Origin: Streptomyces cacaoi
Lineage (GTDB): Bacteria; Actinomycetota; Actinomycetes; Streptomycetales; Streptomycetaceae
Length of the DNA: 64,000 nt
Assembly: GCF_006539165.1 (NCBI RefSeq)
Contig: NZ_BJMM01000002.1
Location: 620,001 to 684,000 of the forward strand
Direction: 5' to 3'
Translations under genes and position numbers: made by a program
The notes under the pieces: model-generated
Databases searched by the model: none
Seen by the model: only the letters and a program-made list of their open reading frames with translations
Told to the model about the DNA's origin: nothing
In this document: piece by piece, positions 1 to 8,504 of the stretch
How positions within the stretch are numbered: the stretch's first letter is position 1
How the letters are laid out: each line of letters starts with the position of its first letter

Positions 1-305
1 TTGATCTCGGCCTGGAGCGGACCGGACACCGCGTCGACGACCTCGTCGAAGACCGGGACGCGCTCGCCCTCGCCGGCGTCCAGCTGCCGCAGTTCGGCGA
101 GGGTGAAGCCGCCGATGGGGCCCTCCGCGTCGGTGGTCCGCGTCACCTCCGCGTCGTGCATCACCACCAGTTCGCCGTCCTTGCTGAGGTGCAGGTCGAG
201 TTCGATGACGTCGAGCCCTTCGCGCTCGGCGCGGACGAAGGAGCGCAGGGTGTTCTCGGGCTCGACGCCCATCACTCCGCGGTGGCCGACGGTGAGCAGT
301 GGCAC
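1..305 (-). CDS. Glycerophosphodiester phosphodiesterase (3' part missing)
   Basis: Reading from a GTG at 303-305 leftward gives about 101 residues before the window edge, so only the N-terminal part is present. It opens VPLLTVGHRGVMGVEPENT, the HRG...PENT block of GDPD-family TIM-barrel phosphodiesterases, followed by VIELDLHLSKDGELVVMHD, which holds the metal-binding Glu and Asp and the second catalytic His. These enzymes hydrolyse glycerophosphodiesters to sn-glycerol-3-phosphate and an alcohol. No signal peptide is visible, so a cytoplasmic form is likely. It is divergent from the DUF6421 gene. The family call is firm; substrate and full length cannot be judged. Confidence 0.85.
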   Translation of the reverse strand, partial: MPLLTVGHRGVMGVEPENTLRSFVRAEREGLDVIELDLHLSKDGELVVMHDAEVTRTTDAEGPIGGFTLAELRQLDAGEGERVPVFDEVVDAVSGPLQAEI

Positions 306-705
306 GGTGGGCTCTCGCTTTCGTGCGGTGTAGGCGGTGTACGGGGTGTACGGGGTGGTGGACGGGTGCGACCGCGCGGGGCGCGGCGCGCGGTCGCCAG
401 ACTATCCGTCCGGCGTCCGTCCGGCGCCGCCGTTCCGTGCGCCCGCGCTCACCCGGATGCCGCAGGCCCGCCGGCGCCGGGGTGCGCCGGTGCGGGCGGG
501 GGCGCGCGGCCCGCCGGGTGCCTCGTCCGCCGTGTGGCCGCGGCCGTGGCCGGGGAGAGATACCGCGCCGTCAGCGGGCTGCGGGAGGAAGATTCGCGGC
601 GTCGGCAAGTGCTCCCCGGATAATCTCCTGTCATCTCCCCTTGAGTGGAGGACGCAACCGTGTATACGGTTCTTTGACGCCAGTTTCTCCTGTGGAGGGG
701 TTGCC
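306..705. other. Divergent intergenic region
   Basis: This 400-base GC-rich region lies between the divergent phosphodiesterase and DUF6421 genes. I see no convincing gene; open frames here lack family resemblance. A short direct repeat of GGTGTACGG-like units is at about 327-355, just upstream of the phosphodiesterase start, and the candidate rightward promoter is listed separately. Confidence 0.5.
641..668 (+). promoter_or_regulatory. Candidate promoter of the DUF6421 gene
   Basis: TTGAGT at 641-646 and TATACG at 663-668 are separated by 16 bases and resemble sigma-70-type -35 and -10 boxes. The start codon follows at 706 with a good GGAGGGG ribosome site at about 693-700. This is a pattern match only. 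Confidence 0.4.
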
Positions 706-2106
706 ATGACGGAAATTCTTTCGCCACATCCCGTCGATGACGCCGATTCGCCGTCCGAGAGCGTGACCGGGCACGCGGCCTGGGCCACCCTCAAGGAGGC
801 GGTGGAGGCCATCCGCCCCGCCCAGTCCAAGGACGGCTCGATCGACTTCGACGCCGAGGACGCGCCCTCCCGGCAGAGCGTCCAGGGGCATCTGGAGCGG
901 GTGATCGCGGCCGTCGAGGAGCTGGCTCCGCTGCTGCCGCACGACGCGGCCTACCACCGGGCGCTGGTGGGCGATCTGCGCCGCTGGGCCGAAGAGGGCT
1001 TCGGCGTACCGGACTTCCTCGACTCGCTCCTGGCCTTCCAGCCGGCGCAGGACCGCCGCGACGGACTCCAGCACCTCGTCGTCTTCCCGATGTACACCCA
1101 GAACGGCAACCCCGACCGCAACCTCGAAGCGCTCGTGCTGCGCATGGTCTGGCCGGACTGGCTCGCCGAGCTGGAGCGCACCCGCTACGACAACCCGCTC
1201 TTCTGCGGCATCACCTTCGAGGACTTCACCGCCGGCTACGACACCCACTCGGCCGTGCTCTTCCCGGAGACGATCGCGGTCCGCGAGGCCCCCGAGCGGT
1301 TCACCTGGGGCGGCATCTTCTGCGACCGCGAGGCGGCCCGCTTCCGCCGGGTCGTCGCGGCGGCGTGCGAGGTCACCAAGCTCGAACTGCCCGAGGACGC
1401 CCGGGAACTCCTCGCCGACCAGCAGCGCTGCCAGCAGACGTTCGTGCTGTGGGACATGGTCCACGACCGCACCCACAGCCACGGCGACCTGCCCTTCGAC
1501 CCGTTCATGATCAAACAGCGGCAGCCGTTCTGGATGTACGGGCTGGAGGAGCTGCGCTGCGATCTGACGGCCTTCCACGAGGGCGTGAAGCTGGAGGCCG
1601 ACGGCTTCCCGCAGGGCCGGGACGTGCAGTACGCGATGATCCTGGAGCGCCTCTTCCGCTTCCCCGTCACCGGCGAGCGCAAGCGCAACTACGACGGCCT
1701 GGGCGGCCAGTTGCTGTTCGCCTACCTCCACCAGCACGACGCGCTGCGCTGGACCGACAACCGGCTCAGCATCGACTGGGACCGGGCCCGCGAGGTGACC
1801 GTCGCCCTCCGTGAGGAGATCGAGACGCTCTACCGCGCCGGTATCGACCGCCCCAAGCTCGTGCACTGGTTCCGCGCCTACGAGCTGGTCTCCCGCTATC
1901 TCGCCCCGCACCCGGGCTCCACCTGGGCCAAGGGCCCCGAGGCGCTGGATGTGAGCCTCCCGCCGCGCAAGCTCGTCGACGAGGTGCTGCCCGACGAGTT
2001 TCCGCTGAGCATGTTCTACGAGGCGCTCGCCAAGAAGCTGCGCGGTGTGATCGCATCGACACAGGGGATCACCGCACACAGCCCGGCCCAGCCGGTCGCC
2101 GCGTGA
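706..2106 (+). CDS. DUF6421 family protein
   Basis: A 466-residue soluble protein that I recognise as the DUF6421 family, common in Streptomyces and without known function. The ATG at 706 was chosen over upstream in-frame starts because GGAGGGG sits 6-13 bases before it and the upstream frame is low-complexity Arg/Pro sequence. Distinct features are an internal WDMVHDRTHSHGDLPFDPFM block rich in His and Asp, which could bind a metal (inference), and a C-terminal helical part. There is no signal peptide or membrane segment. An SDR gene follows 40 bases downstream in the same direction, then a threonine aldolase, so the three probably form an operon. The role is unknown. Confidence 0.85.
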   Translation: MTEILSPHPVDDADSPSESVTGHAAWATLKEAVEAIRPAQSKDGSIDFDAEDAPSRQSVQGHLERVIAAVEELAPLLPHDAAYHRALVGDLRRWAEEGFGVPDFLDSLLAFQPAQDRRDGLQHLVVFPMYTQNGNPDRNLEALVLRMVWPDWLAELERTRYDNPLFCGITFEDFTAGYDTHSAVLFPETIAVREAPERFTWGGIFCDREAARFRRVVAAACEVTKLELPEDARELLADQQRCQQTFVLWDMVHDRTHSHGDLPFDPFMIKQRQPFWMYGLEELRCDLTAFHEGVKLEADGFPQGRDVQYAMILERLFRFPVTGERKRNYDGLGGQLLFAYLHQHDALRWTDNRLSIDWDRAREVTVALREEIETLYRAGIDRPKLVHWFRAYELVSRYLAPHPGSTWAKGPEALDVSLPPRKLVDEVLPDEFPLSMFYEALAKKLRGVIASTQGITAHSPAQPVAA

Positions 2107-2146
2107 GCGGTCAGCACAGCGCCAGGTACGAGGAGGCAGAACGAGG

Positions 2147-2929
2147 ATGACGGACGCGACGACGAAGCGCGGTTACGAGGGCGACGGCGAGGGCGGGCTC
2201 CAGGGCTCGGTGATCGCCGTCGCCGGTGCCGCGGGCCCGGCCGGGCAGGCGACGCTGCGGAAACTGGCGGAGGAGGGCGCCACCGTGGTCGCCTGCGACG
2301 CGGACGCCGAGCGCCTGGCGCAGTCGGTGGACGCGGCGCGGTTCGCACACGGCGGCGCCACCGTCACGGGCGACACCGTCGACCTCCTCGACCCGGCCGA
2401 GGCCCGGGCATGGGCGGAGAAGACGGAGCGGGAGTTCGGCAGGGTCGACGGCCTGGTCCACCTGGTCGGCGGCTGGCGCGGCTCCTCCTCCTTCGCGGAG
2501 ACGGACCTGGGCGACTGGGACGTGCTGCACGACCTGCTGATCCGCACCCTCCAGCACACCTCGCTCGCCTTCGAGGGCCCGCTGAAGCGCTCCGGCAACG
2601 GGCGCTTCCTGCTGGTCAGTGCGCTCGGCGCGAGCAAGCCCACGGCGGGCAACGCCGCCTACGCCGCCTCCAAGGCCGCCGCCGAGGCGTGGACGCTCGC
2701 CCTGGGCGACGCCTTCCGCAAGGCGGGAGGAGAGGGCGCTCCGCCCGCCGCCGCCGTGATCCTGGTCGTGAAGGCCCTGGTGCACGACCAGATGCGCGCC
2801 GACCGGCCCAACGCCAAGTTCTCGGGCTTCACCGACGTCAAGGATCTGGCCGCCGCCGTGGCCGGTACCTGGAGCAAGCCCGCCGATGAGCTGAACGGAA
2901 CCCGCCTGTGGCTGACGCCCGCGCCGTGA
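2147..2929 (+). CDS. SDR family NAD(P)-dependent oxidoreductase
   Basis: A 260-residue short-chain dehydrogenase/reductase. The N-terminal nucleotide-binding part reads VIAVAGAAGPAGQATLRKL, a variant of the usual TGxxxGxG, with an acidic VVACDAD end of strand 2 that favours NAD over NADP. The active site is visible as the Ser of LLVSALGASKP and the YAASKAA motif with catalytic Tyr and Lys. Length matches classical SDRs. Its TGA overlaps the GTG of the next gene (GTGA at 2926-2929), so the threonine aldolase is probably translationally coupled. The substrate is not predictable. Confidence 0.88.
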   Translation: MTDATTKRGYEGDGEGGLQGSVIAVAGAAGPAGQATLRKLAEEGATVVACDADAERLAQSVDAARFAHGGATVTGDTVDLLDPAEARAWAEKTEREFGRVDGLVHLVGGWRGSSSFAETDLGDWDVLHDLLIRTLQHTSLAFEGPLKRSGNGRFLLVSALGASKPTAGNAAYAASKAAAEAWTLALGDAFRKAGGEGAPPAAAVILVVKALVHDQMRADRPNAKFSGFTDVKDLAAAVAGTWSKPADELNGTRLWLTPAP

Positions 2930-4035
2930 CCGCCGCGAACCAGCCGTCCCGGCCCGCGTCGCCCGGCACCGACGCGCGCCGCCGGCACGACCCCGAGACC
3001 CGCGGCTTCGCCAGCGACAACTACGCCGGCGCCCATCCGGAGATCCTGGCGGCGCTCGCGCTCGCCAACGGCGGCCACCAGTCCGCCTACGGCGCCGACG
3101 TCTACACCGAGCACCTCCAGACGGTGGTGCGCAGCCACTTCGGGCGGCGGGCCGAGGCGTTCCCGGTCTTCAACGGGACCGGCGCCAACGTCGTGGCCCT
3201 CCAGGCGGTCACCGACCGCTGGGGCGCCGTCATCTGCGCCGACACCGCGCACATCCACGTCGACGAGTGCGGGGCGCCCGAGCGCGTCGGCGGTCTGAAG
3301 CTGCTGACCGTGCCGACCGAGGACGGCAAGCTCACGCCCGATCTGATCGACCGCGAGGCGTTCGGCTGGGACGACGAGCACCGGGCCATGCCGCAGGTCG
3401 TCTCGATCGCGCAGAACACCGAACTCGGCACGCTCTACTCGCCCGAGGAGATACGGGCGCTGTGCGACCACGCCCACCGGCACGGCATGCTCGTCCACCT
3501 GGACGGCGCCCGGATCGCCAACGCCGCGGCGGCGCTGGACATGCCGATGCGCGCCTTCACCAACACCGCGGGCGTCGACATCCTCTCGCTGGGCGGCACC
3601 AAGAACGGGATGCTCTTCGGCGAGGCCGTCGTGGTGCTCAACCCGGACGCCGTGCGGCACATGAAGCATCTGCGCAAGCTGTCCATGCAGCTGGCCTCCA
3701 AGATGCGCTTCATCTCGGTGCAGTGGGAGGCGCTGCTCGGCGGGGACCTGTGGCTGCGCAACGCCCGCCACGCCAACGCGATGGCGCAGCGGCTCGCGGA
3801 GGGCGTACGGACGGTGGACGGCGTGGAGATCCTCCATCCCGTCCAGGCCAACGCGGTCTTCGCCCGCCTCCCGAACGAGGTGAGCGAACGCCTCCAGAAG
3901 CGCTACCGGTTCTACTTCTGGGACGAGGCCGCCGGCGACGTCCGCTGGATGTGCTCCTTCGACACCACCGAGGGGGACGTGGACGGCTTCGTCGCCGCAC
4001 TGCGGGAGGAGATGGCCGCGGACGGATTCCGCTGA
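2926..4035 (+). CDS. Threonine aldolase / beta-eliminating lyase family, copy 1
   Basis: A PLP-dependent fold-type I enzyme, 369 residues from the GTG at 2926. That start gives a GTGA overlap with the SDR; a GTG at 2908 in the same frame would add six residues. Low-specificity threonine aldolases split L-threonine or other beta-hydroxy amino acids to glycine and an aldehyde. Visible marks are RGFASDNYAGAHPEI near the N-terminus, VFNGTGANV, the cofactor Asp in VHLDGARIANA (about residue 193) and the Schiff-base Lys in LGGTKNG (Lys226). It ends the DUF6421-SDR operon, before a strong terminator. A second copy lies at 26289-27350 in the hydantoin-like cluster. Confidence 0.9.
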   Translation: MTAANQPSRPASPGTDARRRHDPETRGFASDNYAGAHPEILAALALANGGHQSAYGADVYTEHLQTVVRSHFGRRAEAFPVFNGTGANVVALQAVTDRWGAVICADTAHIHVDECGAPERVGGLKLLTVPTEDGKLTPDLIDREAFGWDDEHRAMPQVVSIAQNTELGTLYSPEEIRALCDHAHRHGMLVHLDGARIANAAAALDMPMRAFTNTAGVDILSLGGTKNGMLFGEAVVVLNPDAVRHMKHLRKLSMQLASKMRFISVQWEALLGGDLWLRNARHANAMAQRLAEGVRTVDGVEILHPVQANAVFARLPNEVSERLQKRYRFYFWDEAAGDVRWMCSFDTTEGDVDGFVAALREEMAADGFR

Positions 4036-4049
4036 CCCGCCCGCCAGTT

Positions 4050-4063
4050 CGTATAGCTATACG
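4050..4063. promoter_or_regulatory. Perfect 14-bp palindrome CGTATAGCTATACG
   Basis: A perfect palindrome lies 15 bases after the threonine aldolase stop and 53 bases before the transglutaminase-like start. Its right end shares two bases with the left arm of the terminator hairpin. It could be an operator for the downstream gene, but no cognate regulator is adjacent. Confidence 0.4.
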
Positions 4064-4097
4064 GCCCGCCGCAAAGCGATTGAGCTGCGGCGGGCCG
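4062..4097 (+). terminator. Hairpin terminator after the threonine aldolase
   Basis: CGGCCCGCCGCA (4062-4073) pairs perfectly over 12 bases with TGCGGCGGGCCG (4086-4097) across a 12-base loop. There is no T-tract, as is common for terminators in high-GC actinomycetes. Confidence 0.65.
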
Positions 4098-4116
4098 CGG
4101 CGTACGCTCCCCGGGC

Positions 4117-4698
4117 ATGCAGCTGACACCCGTGACCGCTGACGAGTCCGCCTTCCTGGCCGCCGGCGCCGCCCTCGACCACACCCACCCCCTGGTCCGG
4201 GAGACCGCCGCCCGGCTGCGCTCCCGGGCCCCGGGCGAGGGGCCGGCCGGATACGCGCGCGCCGCCTTCGATTTCGTGTGCGACACCGTCGACCACTCGC
4301 TCGACGTGGGCGACCCGCGCATCACCTGGCGCGCCTCCGAGGTCCTTCAGCTGCGTACCGGGATCTGCCACGCCAAGGCGCACGCCCTCGTGGCGCTGTT
4401 GCGGGCCGAGGGCATTCCGGCCGGTCTGTGCTACCAGAAACTGGCCGTGCTGCACGGTCTGGTGGCGCTCAAGCTCCCGGGTGGCCGCTGGATCCGGCAG
4501 GACCCGCGGGGCAACAAGCCGGGCATCCAGGCCCGGTTCTCCCCGGACAGGGAGCAACTCGCCTACCGCGTCCGGCCGGAGAAGGGCGAGTGCGACTACC
4601 CGGTGCTCTACGACGAGCCGCATCCCGTGGTGCTGCGCGCCCTGCGCCGGGCGTCCGGCCACGGGCATCTCCTGCGGCTGCTGGATGCCGCGCTGTAG
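4117..4698 (+). CDS. Transglutaminase-like domain protein
   Basis: A 193-residue protein of the transglutaminase/protease-like superfamily. The Cys-His-Asp triad is readable: Cys84 in LRTGICHAKAHAL, His113 in VLHGLVAL and Asp129 in IRQDPRGN. Bacterial members are mostly uncharacterised thiol hydrolases or amide-modifying enzymes, so the reaction is not known. There is no signal peptide, so it is likely cytoplasmic. It starts 20 bases after the terminator hairpin; TACGCT at about 4103-4108 could be a -10 box of a very short or leaderless transcript (inference). It appears monocistronic. Confidence 0.82.
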   Translation: MQLTPVTADESAFLAAGAALDHTHPLVRETAARLRSRAPGEGPAGYARAAFDFVCDTVDHSLDVGDPRITWRASEVLQLRTGICHAKAHALVALLRAEGIPAGLCYQKLAVLHGLVALKLPGGRWIRQDPRGNKPGIQARFSPDREQLAYRVRPEKGECDYPVLYDEPHPVVLRALRRASGHGHLLRLLDAAL

Positions 4699-4878
4699 CG
4701 CCTTCCCGGTGGCGTGATCCCAACGATGTGATCTCCGTTCGTGTTTCGTGCCCGTCCTCGCGGTGAAAGATGGCTGTTACATAGGTGGCCGATACAAGTG
4801 ACTTTCGGTCAAGCCTGTGTGACAACCAGCATCAGCACCGACGGCCGTCGTCGTCGACGGCCGGAACCGGAGGACGTC

Positions 4879-6720
4879 ATGTGCGGAATCACCGGGTGGG
4901 TCTCCTACGGACGCGACCTGGGCAGCGAACGCGGCACGCTCGACGCGATGACGGAGACGATGGCCTGCCGCGGACCCGACGACACCGGTACCTGGATATC
5001 CGGGCCCGCCGCACTCGGGCACCGCAGGCTCGCCATCATCGACCTGCCCGGCGGCCGGCAGCCCATGACCGCCGAGACCCCCGACGGCACCGTCGCCCTC
5101 GTGTACTCGGGGGAGACCTACAACTACACCGAGCTGCGCCGTGAACTCGCCTCCCGCGGACACCGGTTCACCACCGACTCCGACACCGAGGTCGTCCTGC
5201 GCGCCTACCTGGAGTGGGGAGCGGCCCTCGCCGAACGCCTCAACGGCATGTACGCGTTCGCCATCTGGGACTCGCGCAGCCGGCAGCTCGTCATGGTGCG
5301 CGACCGCATGGGCATCAAGCCCTTCTACTGGTACGAGACCTCCGACGGGGTGCTGTTCGGCTCCGAGCCCAAGGCGATCCTCGCCAACCCGCTCGCCCGC
5401 CGCGAGGTCGGCCTCGACGGGCTGCGCGAACTGTTCGCCTTCGTCAAGACGCCCGGCCACGCCGTCTGGGAGGGCATGCGCGAGGTCGAGCCCGGCACCG
5501 TCGTCACCGTCGACAGCAACGGCCCGCGCACCCACACCTACTGGGAGCTGGAGACCCGGGCGCACACCGACAGCAAGGACGACACCATCGCGCACGTCCG
5601 CGAGCTGATGGACGACATCGTCCGCCGCCAGCTCGTCTCCGACGTGCCCCGCTGCACCCTGCTCTCCGGCGGCCTGGACTCCTCGGCGATGACCGCGCTC
5701 GCCGCCCAACAGCTGCGCGAGAGCGGCGAGACCGTGCGCAGCTTCGCCGTCGACTTCGTCGGCCAGACCGAGAACTTCGTCCCCGACGAGATGCGCGGCA
5801 CCCCCGACACCCCGTTCGTCCACGACGTCGCCCGCGACTCACGCACCGACCACCAGGACATCGTCCTCAGCTCGGACGACCTCGCCGACCCCGAGGTGCG
5901 CTCCCGCGTCATCCGCGCCCGCGACATCCCCATGGGCTTCGGCGACATGGACGCCTCGCTGTACCTGCTGTTCAAGGCCATCCGCGAGCACTCCACCGTC
6001 GCCCTGTCCGGCGAGTCCGCCGACGAGGTGTTCGGCGGGTACAAGCACTTCTTCGACGAGGAGGCGCGCCGCGGGAAGACCTTCCCCTGGCTCACCCAGC
6101 TCTCCCACAGCCTCGGCGACGACGGGGACATCCTGCCGGGCGACCTCTCCCGTGCGCTCGACCTGCCCGGCTACATCCGCGACAACTACGCGGCCGCCAC
6201 CCGGGACATCCAACGCCTCGACGGCGAGAGCGACTTCGAGTACCGGATGCGCCAGATCTGCTATCTGCACCTCACCCGGTTCGTCCGCGTCCTGCTGGAC
6301 CGCAAGGACCGTGCGAGCATGGCCGTCGGCCTGGAGGTGCGCGTGCCCTTCTGCGACCACCGCCTCGTCGAGTACGTCTACAACACCCCCTGGTCGCTGA
6401 AGTCCTTCGACGGCAGGGAGAAGAGCCTGCTGCGCGAGGCGACCGCCGATGTGCTGCCCCGCTCCGTCTACGACCGCGTCAAGAGCCCCTACCCCTCCAC
6501 ACAGGACCCGAAGTACCACACGGCGCTTCAGGCGAACGTGAAGGATCTGCTGGCCAAGCCCTCGCACCAGGTCTTCGACCTCGTCAGCAGGGAGTGGATG
6601 GAGCAGGCGGTCAAGGTGGAGACCCCGCTCATCACCCAGGCGTCCCGGCGCGGTCTGGAGCGCGCACTGGACCTGGCACTCTGGATCGACATGTACGCCC
6701 CGACCCTTACACTCTCTTGA
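4879..6720 (+). CDS. asnB: Asparagine synthase (glutamine-hydrolysing)
   Basis: A 613-residue class II glutamine amidotransferase that makes asparagine from aspartate, glutamine and ATP. Translation begins MCGITGWV, so Cys2 becomes the N-terminal nucleophile of the glutaminase domain after removal of Met; this fixes the ATG at 4879. RLAIIDL and YNYTELR follow in the Ntn domain. The synthetase domain carries the pyrophosphate loop SGGLDSS at 263-269 and the LEVRVPFCDH and KSLLR blocks. Length matches AsnB. The neighbours do not suggest a biosynthetic cluster role, so a housekeeping enzyme is most likely, although amidotransferases of this type can also modify peptides. Confidence 0.93.
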   Translation: MCGITGWVSYGRDLGSERGTLDAMTETMACRGPDDTGTWISGPAALGHRRLAIIDLPGGRQPMTAETPDGTVALVYSGETYNYTELRRELASRGHRFTTDSDTEVVLRAYLEWGAALAERLNGMYAFAIWDSRSRQLVMVRDRMGIKPFYWYETSDGVLFGSEPKAILANPLARREVGLDGLRELFAFVKTPGHAVWEGMREVEPGTVVTVDSNGPRTHTYWELETRAHTDSKDDTIAHVRELMDDIVRRQLVSDVPRCTLLSGGLDSSAMTALAAQQLRESGETVRSFAVDFVGQTENFVPDEMRGTPDTPFVHDVARDSRTDHQDIVLSSDDLADPEVRSRVIRARDIPMGFGDMDASLYLLFKAIREHSTVALSGESADEVFGGYKHFFDEEARRGKTFPWLTQLSHSLGDDGDILPGDLSRALDLPGYIRDNYAAATRDIQRLDGESDFEYRMRQICYLHLTRFVRVLLDRKDRASMAVGLEVRVPFCDHRLVEYVYNTPWSLKSFDGREKSLLREATADVLPRSVYDRVKSPYPSTQDPKYHTALQANVKDLLAKPSHQVFDLVSREWMEQAVKVETPLITQASRRGLERALDLALWIDMYAPTLTLS

Positions 6721-6749
6721 CCTGAACAAGACGAGTACATGGGGGAGTC

Positions 6750-7193
6750 ATGGGGACCCGCCACGACGCAGCACTGGAACTCGTGCTGTCCTTGCACCGG
6801 TTGTTGCGCTCGCTGCGCCGGGCGGGTCCCACGGGGGGACTCCAGCCCACCCAGCTGATACTGCTCTCCCAGCTGACCGAGGCCGGTCCCAGCCGGGTGG
6901 GTGTGCTCGCCGACCGCGTCCCCTGCTCCCAGCCGACCGCCACCGCCGCGGTCGCCGAACTCGAAGGCGCCGGCCTCGTGTGCCGGGAGCCCGATCCGAC
7001 CGACGGGCGCGCGACCCGTGTCGCCATCACCGACAAGGGAACCGACGCACTGCTGGGCGTCGCCCACGGCGAGGCCGAGGCGCTCTTGCAGCGCCTCGGC
7101 TCGCTCGGCACCCCGGAGGCCGAACACGTCCTGGCGGCCGCGCCGTTGCTGCGCCGGCTCGCGGACACCTCCGCGCACCCCGACCGCGCCTAG
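6750..7193 (+). CDS. MarR family transcriptional regulator
   Basis: A 147-residue winged-helix regulator. The recognition region reads VGVLADRVPCSQPTATAAVA and is followed by the MarR wing block LVCREPDPTDGRATRVAITD. An N-terminal helix for dimerisation precedes it. The ATG at 6750 follows GGGGGAG with good spacing. The TAG stop at 7191-7193 falls inside the left terminal inverted repeat of a MITE-like element, so the original C-terminus may have been replaced by the insertion. The target is unknown; asnB lies 29 bases upstream in the same direction. Confidence 0.87.
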   Translation: MGTRHDAALELVLSLHRLLRSLRRAGPTGGLQPTQLILLSQLTEAGPSRVGVLADRVPCSQPTATAAVAELEGAGLVCREPDPTDGRATRVAITDKGTDALLGVAHGEAEALLQRLGSLGTPEAEHVLAAAPLLRRLADTSAHPDRA

Positions 7194-7367
7194 GTCGTGT
7201 CTTCAAAGTCCCGCCTGCCTGGCGGCGCCTGGCACGCACGCTCGCGGCGTTGTCGTCGGTCGCCGCTGCTCCGCAGGGACTCCCTCCTCCGCCTTGCGAG
7301 CGCACGCACCAGACACCGCCAGGCCCGCCCTCCGGGCGGACGCCGCTACTTTGAAGACACTCCCTAG
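7190..7367. mobile_element. MITE-like element with 20-bp terminal inverted repeats
   Basis: The left end CTAGGTCGTGTCTTCAAAGT (7190-7209) and the right end ACTTTGAAGACACTCCCTAG (7348-7367) are inverted repeats matching at 18 of 20 positions, and each outer end carries CTAG. The 178-bp element has no transposase gene. Its interior is GC-rich with internal short inverted arms. I recall similar GTGTCTTCAAAG-bounded sequences in other Streptomyces genomes, which fits a non-autonomous element mobilised by an IS transposase elsewhere. The left end supplies the stop codon of the MarR gene. Confidence 0.7.
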
Positions 7368-7441
7368 GGTCTCCCGGCTGCCCGTACCGTGCCGTCCGCG
7401 GGCGGGACCCCGGCGGGGCGTGCGTCAGCCGGGAGCGCCGC

Positions 7442-8161
7442 TCACAGGGCGCGGGCCTGCGCCGGGGTGGGCGCCGAACCGCCCAGGTGCGCGGGCTGCC
7501 ACCACGCGCCCGCCGCGCCCGCAGCCGGCACCGGGTAGGCGCGCTGCGCCGCCTCCAGCAGATCGTGCACCCGCTCGCGCAGCCGCTCGGTCACCCCGAC
7601 CGCCGTCTCGTCGCTCTCCGCCGGGACGGGCTCGCCGACGCGGATGCTGATGGGGAAGTGGTGGCGCCCGAAGTCCCTCTTCCGGCCCTTGGTCCACAGC
7701 CGCTGCGTCCCCCACAGGGCCATCGGCACCAGCGGGACCCGTGCCTCCTGCGCCAGCCGGGCGGCGCCCGACTTGAAGTCCTTGAGCGTGAACGAGCACG
7801 AGATCGTCGCCTCGGGGAAGACGCCGATGACCTCGCCGCGGCGCAGCGCGTCCAGCGCGTGGCCGTACGCCTGCTCGCCGCGGGAGCGGTCCACCGGGAT
7901 GTGCTTCATCGCCCGCATCAGCGGGCCGGAGATCTTGTGGCGGAAGACCGACTCCTTGGCCATGAACCGCACCAGCCGCTTGGCCGGACGTGCCGCCAGG
8001 CCCGTGAAGATGAAGTCGAGATAGCTGATGTGGTTGCTCACCAGCACCGCGCCGCCACGGGCGGGCACGTGTTCGGTGCCGTGGATGTCGAAACGCAGGT
8101 CGAGCGCCTTGAACCACGCCCGGGCGGCGCCGATCACCGGCGGGTACAGAAGATCTGCCAC
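7442..8161 (-). CDS. Lysophospholipid (1-acylglycerol-3-phosphate) acyltransferase, PlsC family
   Basis: A 239-residue membrane-associated acyltransferase that moves an acyl group onto lysophosphatidic acid or a related acceptor. The catalytic block I is NHISYLD (His44, Asp49) and the acceptor-binding block III is FPEATIS (about 115-121); PVDRSRG and VPMALWGTQRLW match blocks II and IV. The N-terminal hydrophobic helix suggests membrane association. The C-terminal 30 residues are Ala/Pro-rich. It is transcribed away from a 32-bp palindrome 53 bases upstream of its start, a likely operator. Confidence 0.88.
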   Translation of the reverse strand: MADLLYPPVIGAARAWFKALDLRFDIHGTEHVPARGGAVLVSNHISYLDFIFTGLAARPAKRLVRFMAKESVFRHKISGPLMRAMKHIPVDRSRGEQAYGHALDALRRGEVIGVFPEATISCSFTLKDFKSGAARLAQEARVPLVPMALWGTQRLWTKGRKRDFGRHHFPISIRVGEPVPAESDETAVGVTERLRERVHDLLEAAQRAYPVPAAGAAGAWWQPAHLGGSAPTPAQARAL

Positions 8162-8213
8162 GTCGGGGGGACCCTTCGTCTGTCGGTGCCTGGGGAGGGT
8201 TCTCCCGCCAGGA

Positions 8214-8245
8214 AGCCAGAACTTACGGGTGCGTAACTTCTGGCT
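8214..8245. promoter_or_regulatory. 32-bp palindrome, candidate operator upstream of the acyltransferase
   Basis: AGCCAGAACTTAC (8214-8226) and GTAACTTCTGGCT (8233-8245) are inverted arms with one mismatch in 13 and a 6-base spacer. The core TTAC-N6-GTAA resembles sites bound by TetR-type regulators of lipid metabolism in actinobacteria; this is an inference from pattern. It lies upstream of the plsC-like gene on the minus strand and 260 bases before the thioredoxin gene. Confidence 0.55.
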
Positions 8246-8504
8246 CGCTCAGATCGTTCCCCAAAGCCGCACGCATGGCTACCCCGCTGCCCCCGGAGGC
8301 GCGAGATTCTCCTCACTGCCCACCGCCGGCGTCCACAGACCGGGAACCGGGCCTTCGCCTGTCGGTCCCCGGAGGCACACTGGTCGGAGCGCCCTCGCGT
8401 GCACATGCGCACGGCCGCGCGGCACGGAGCGGGGGCGGAGCCGGCGGACGACAGACGTCGGCGGACGGACGACGGGCTACGGACGACCGGGGAGCGGAGG
8501 CACG

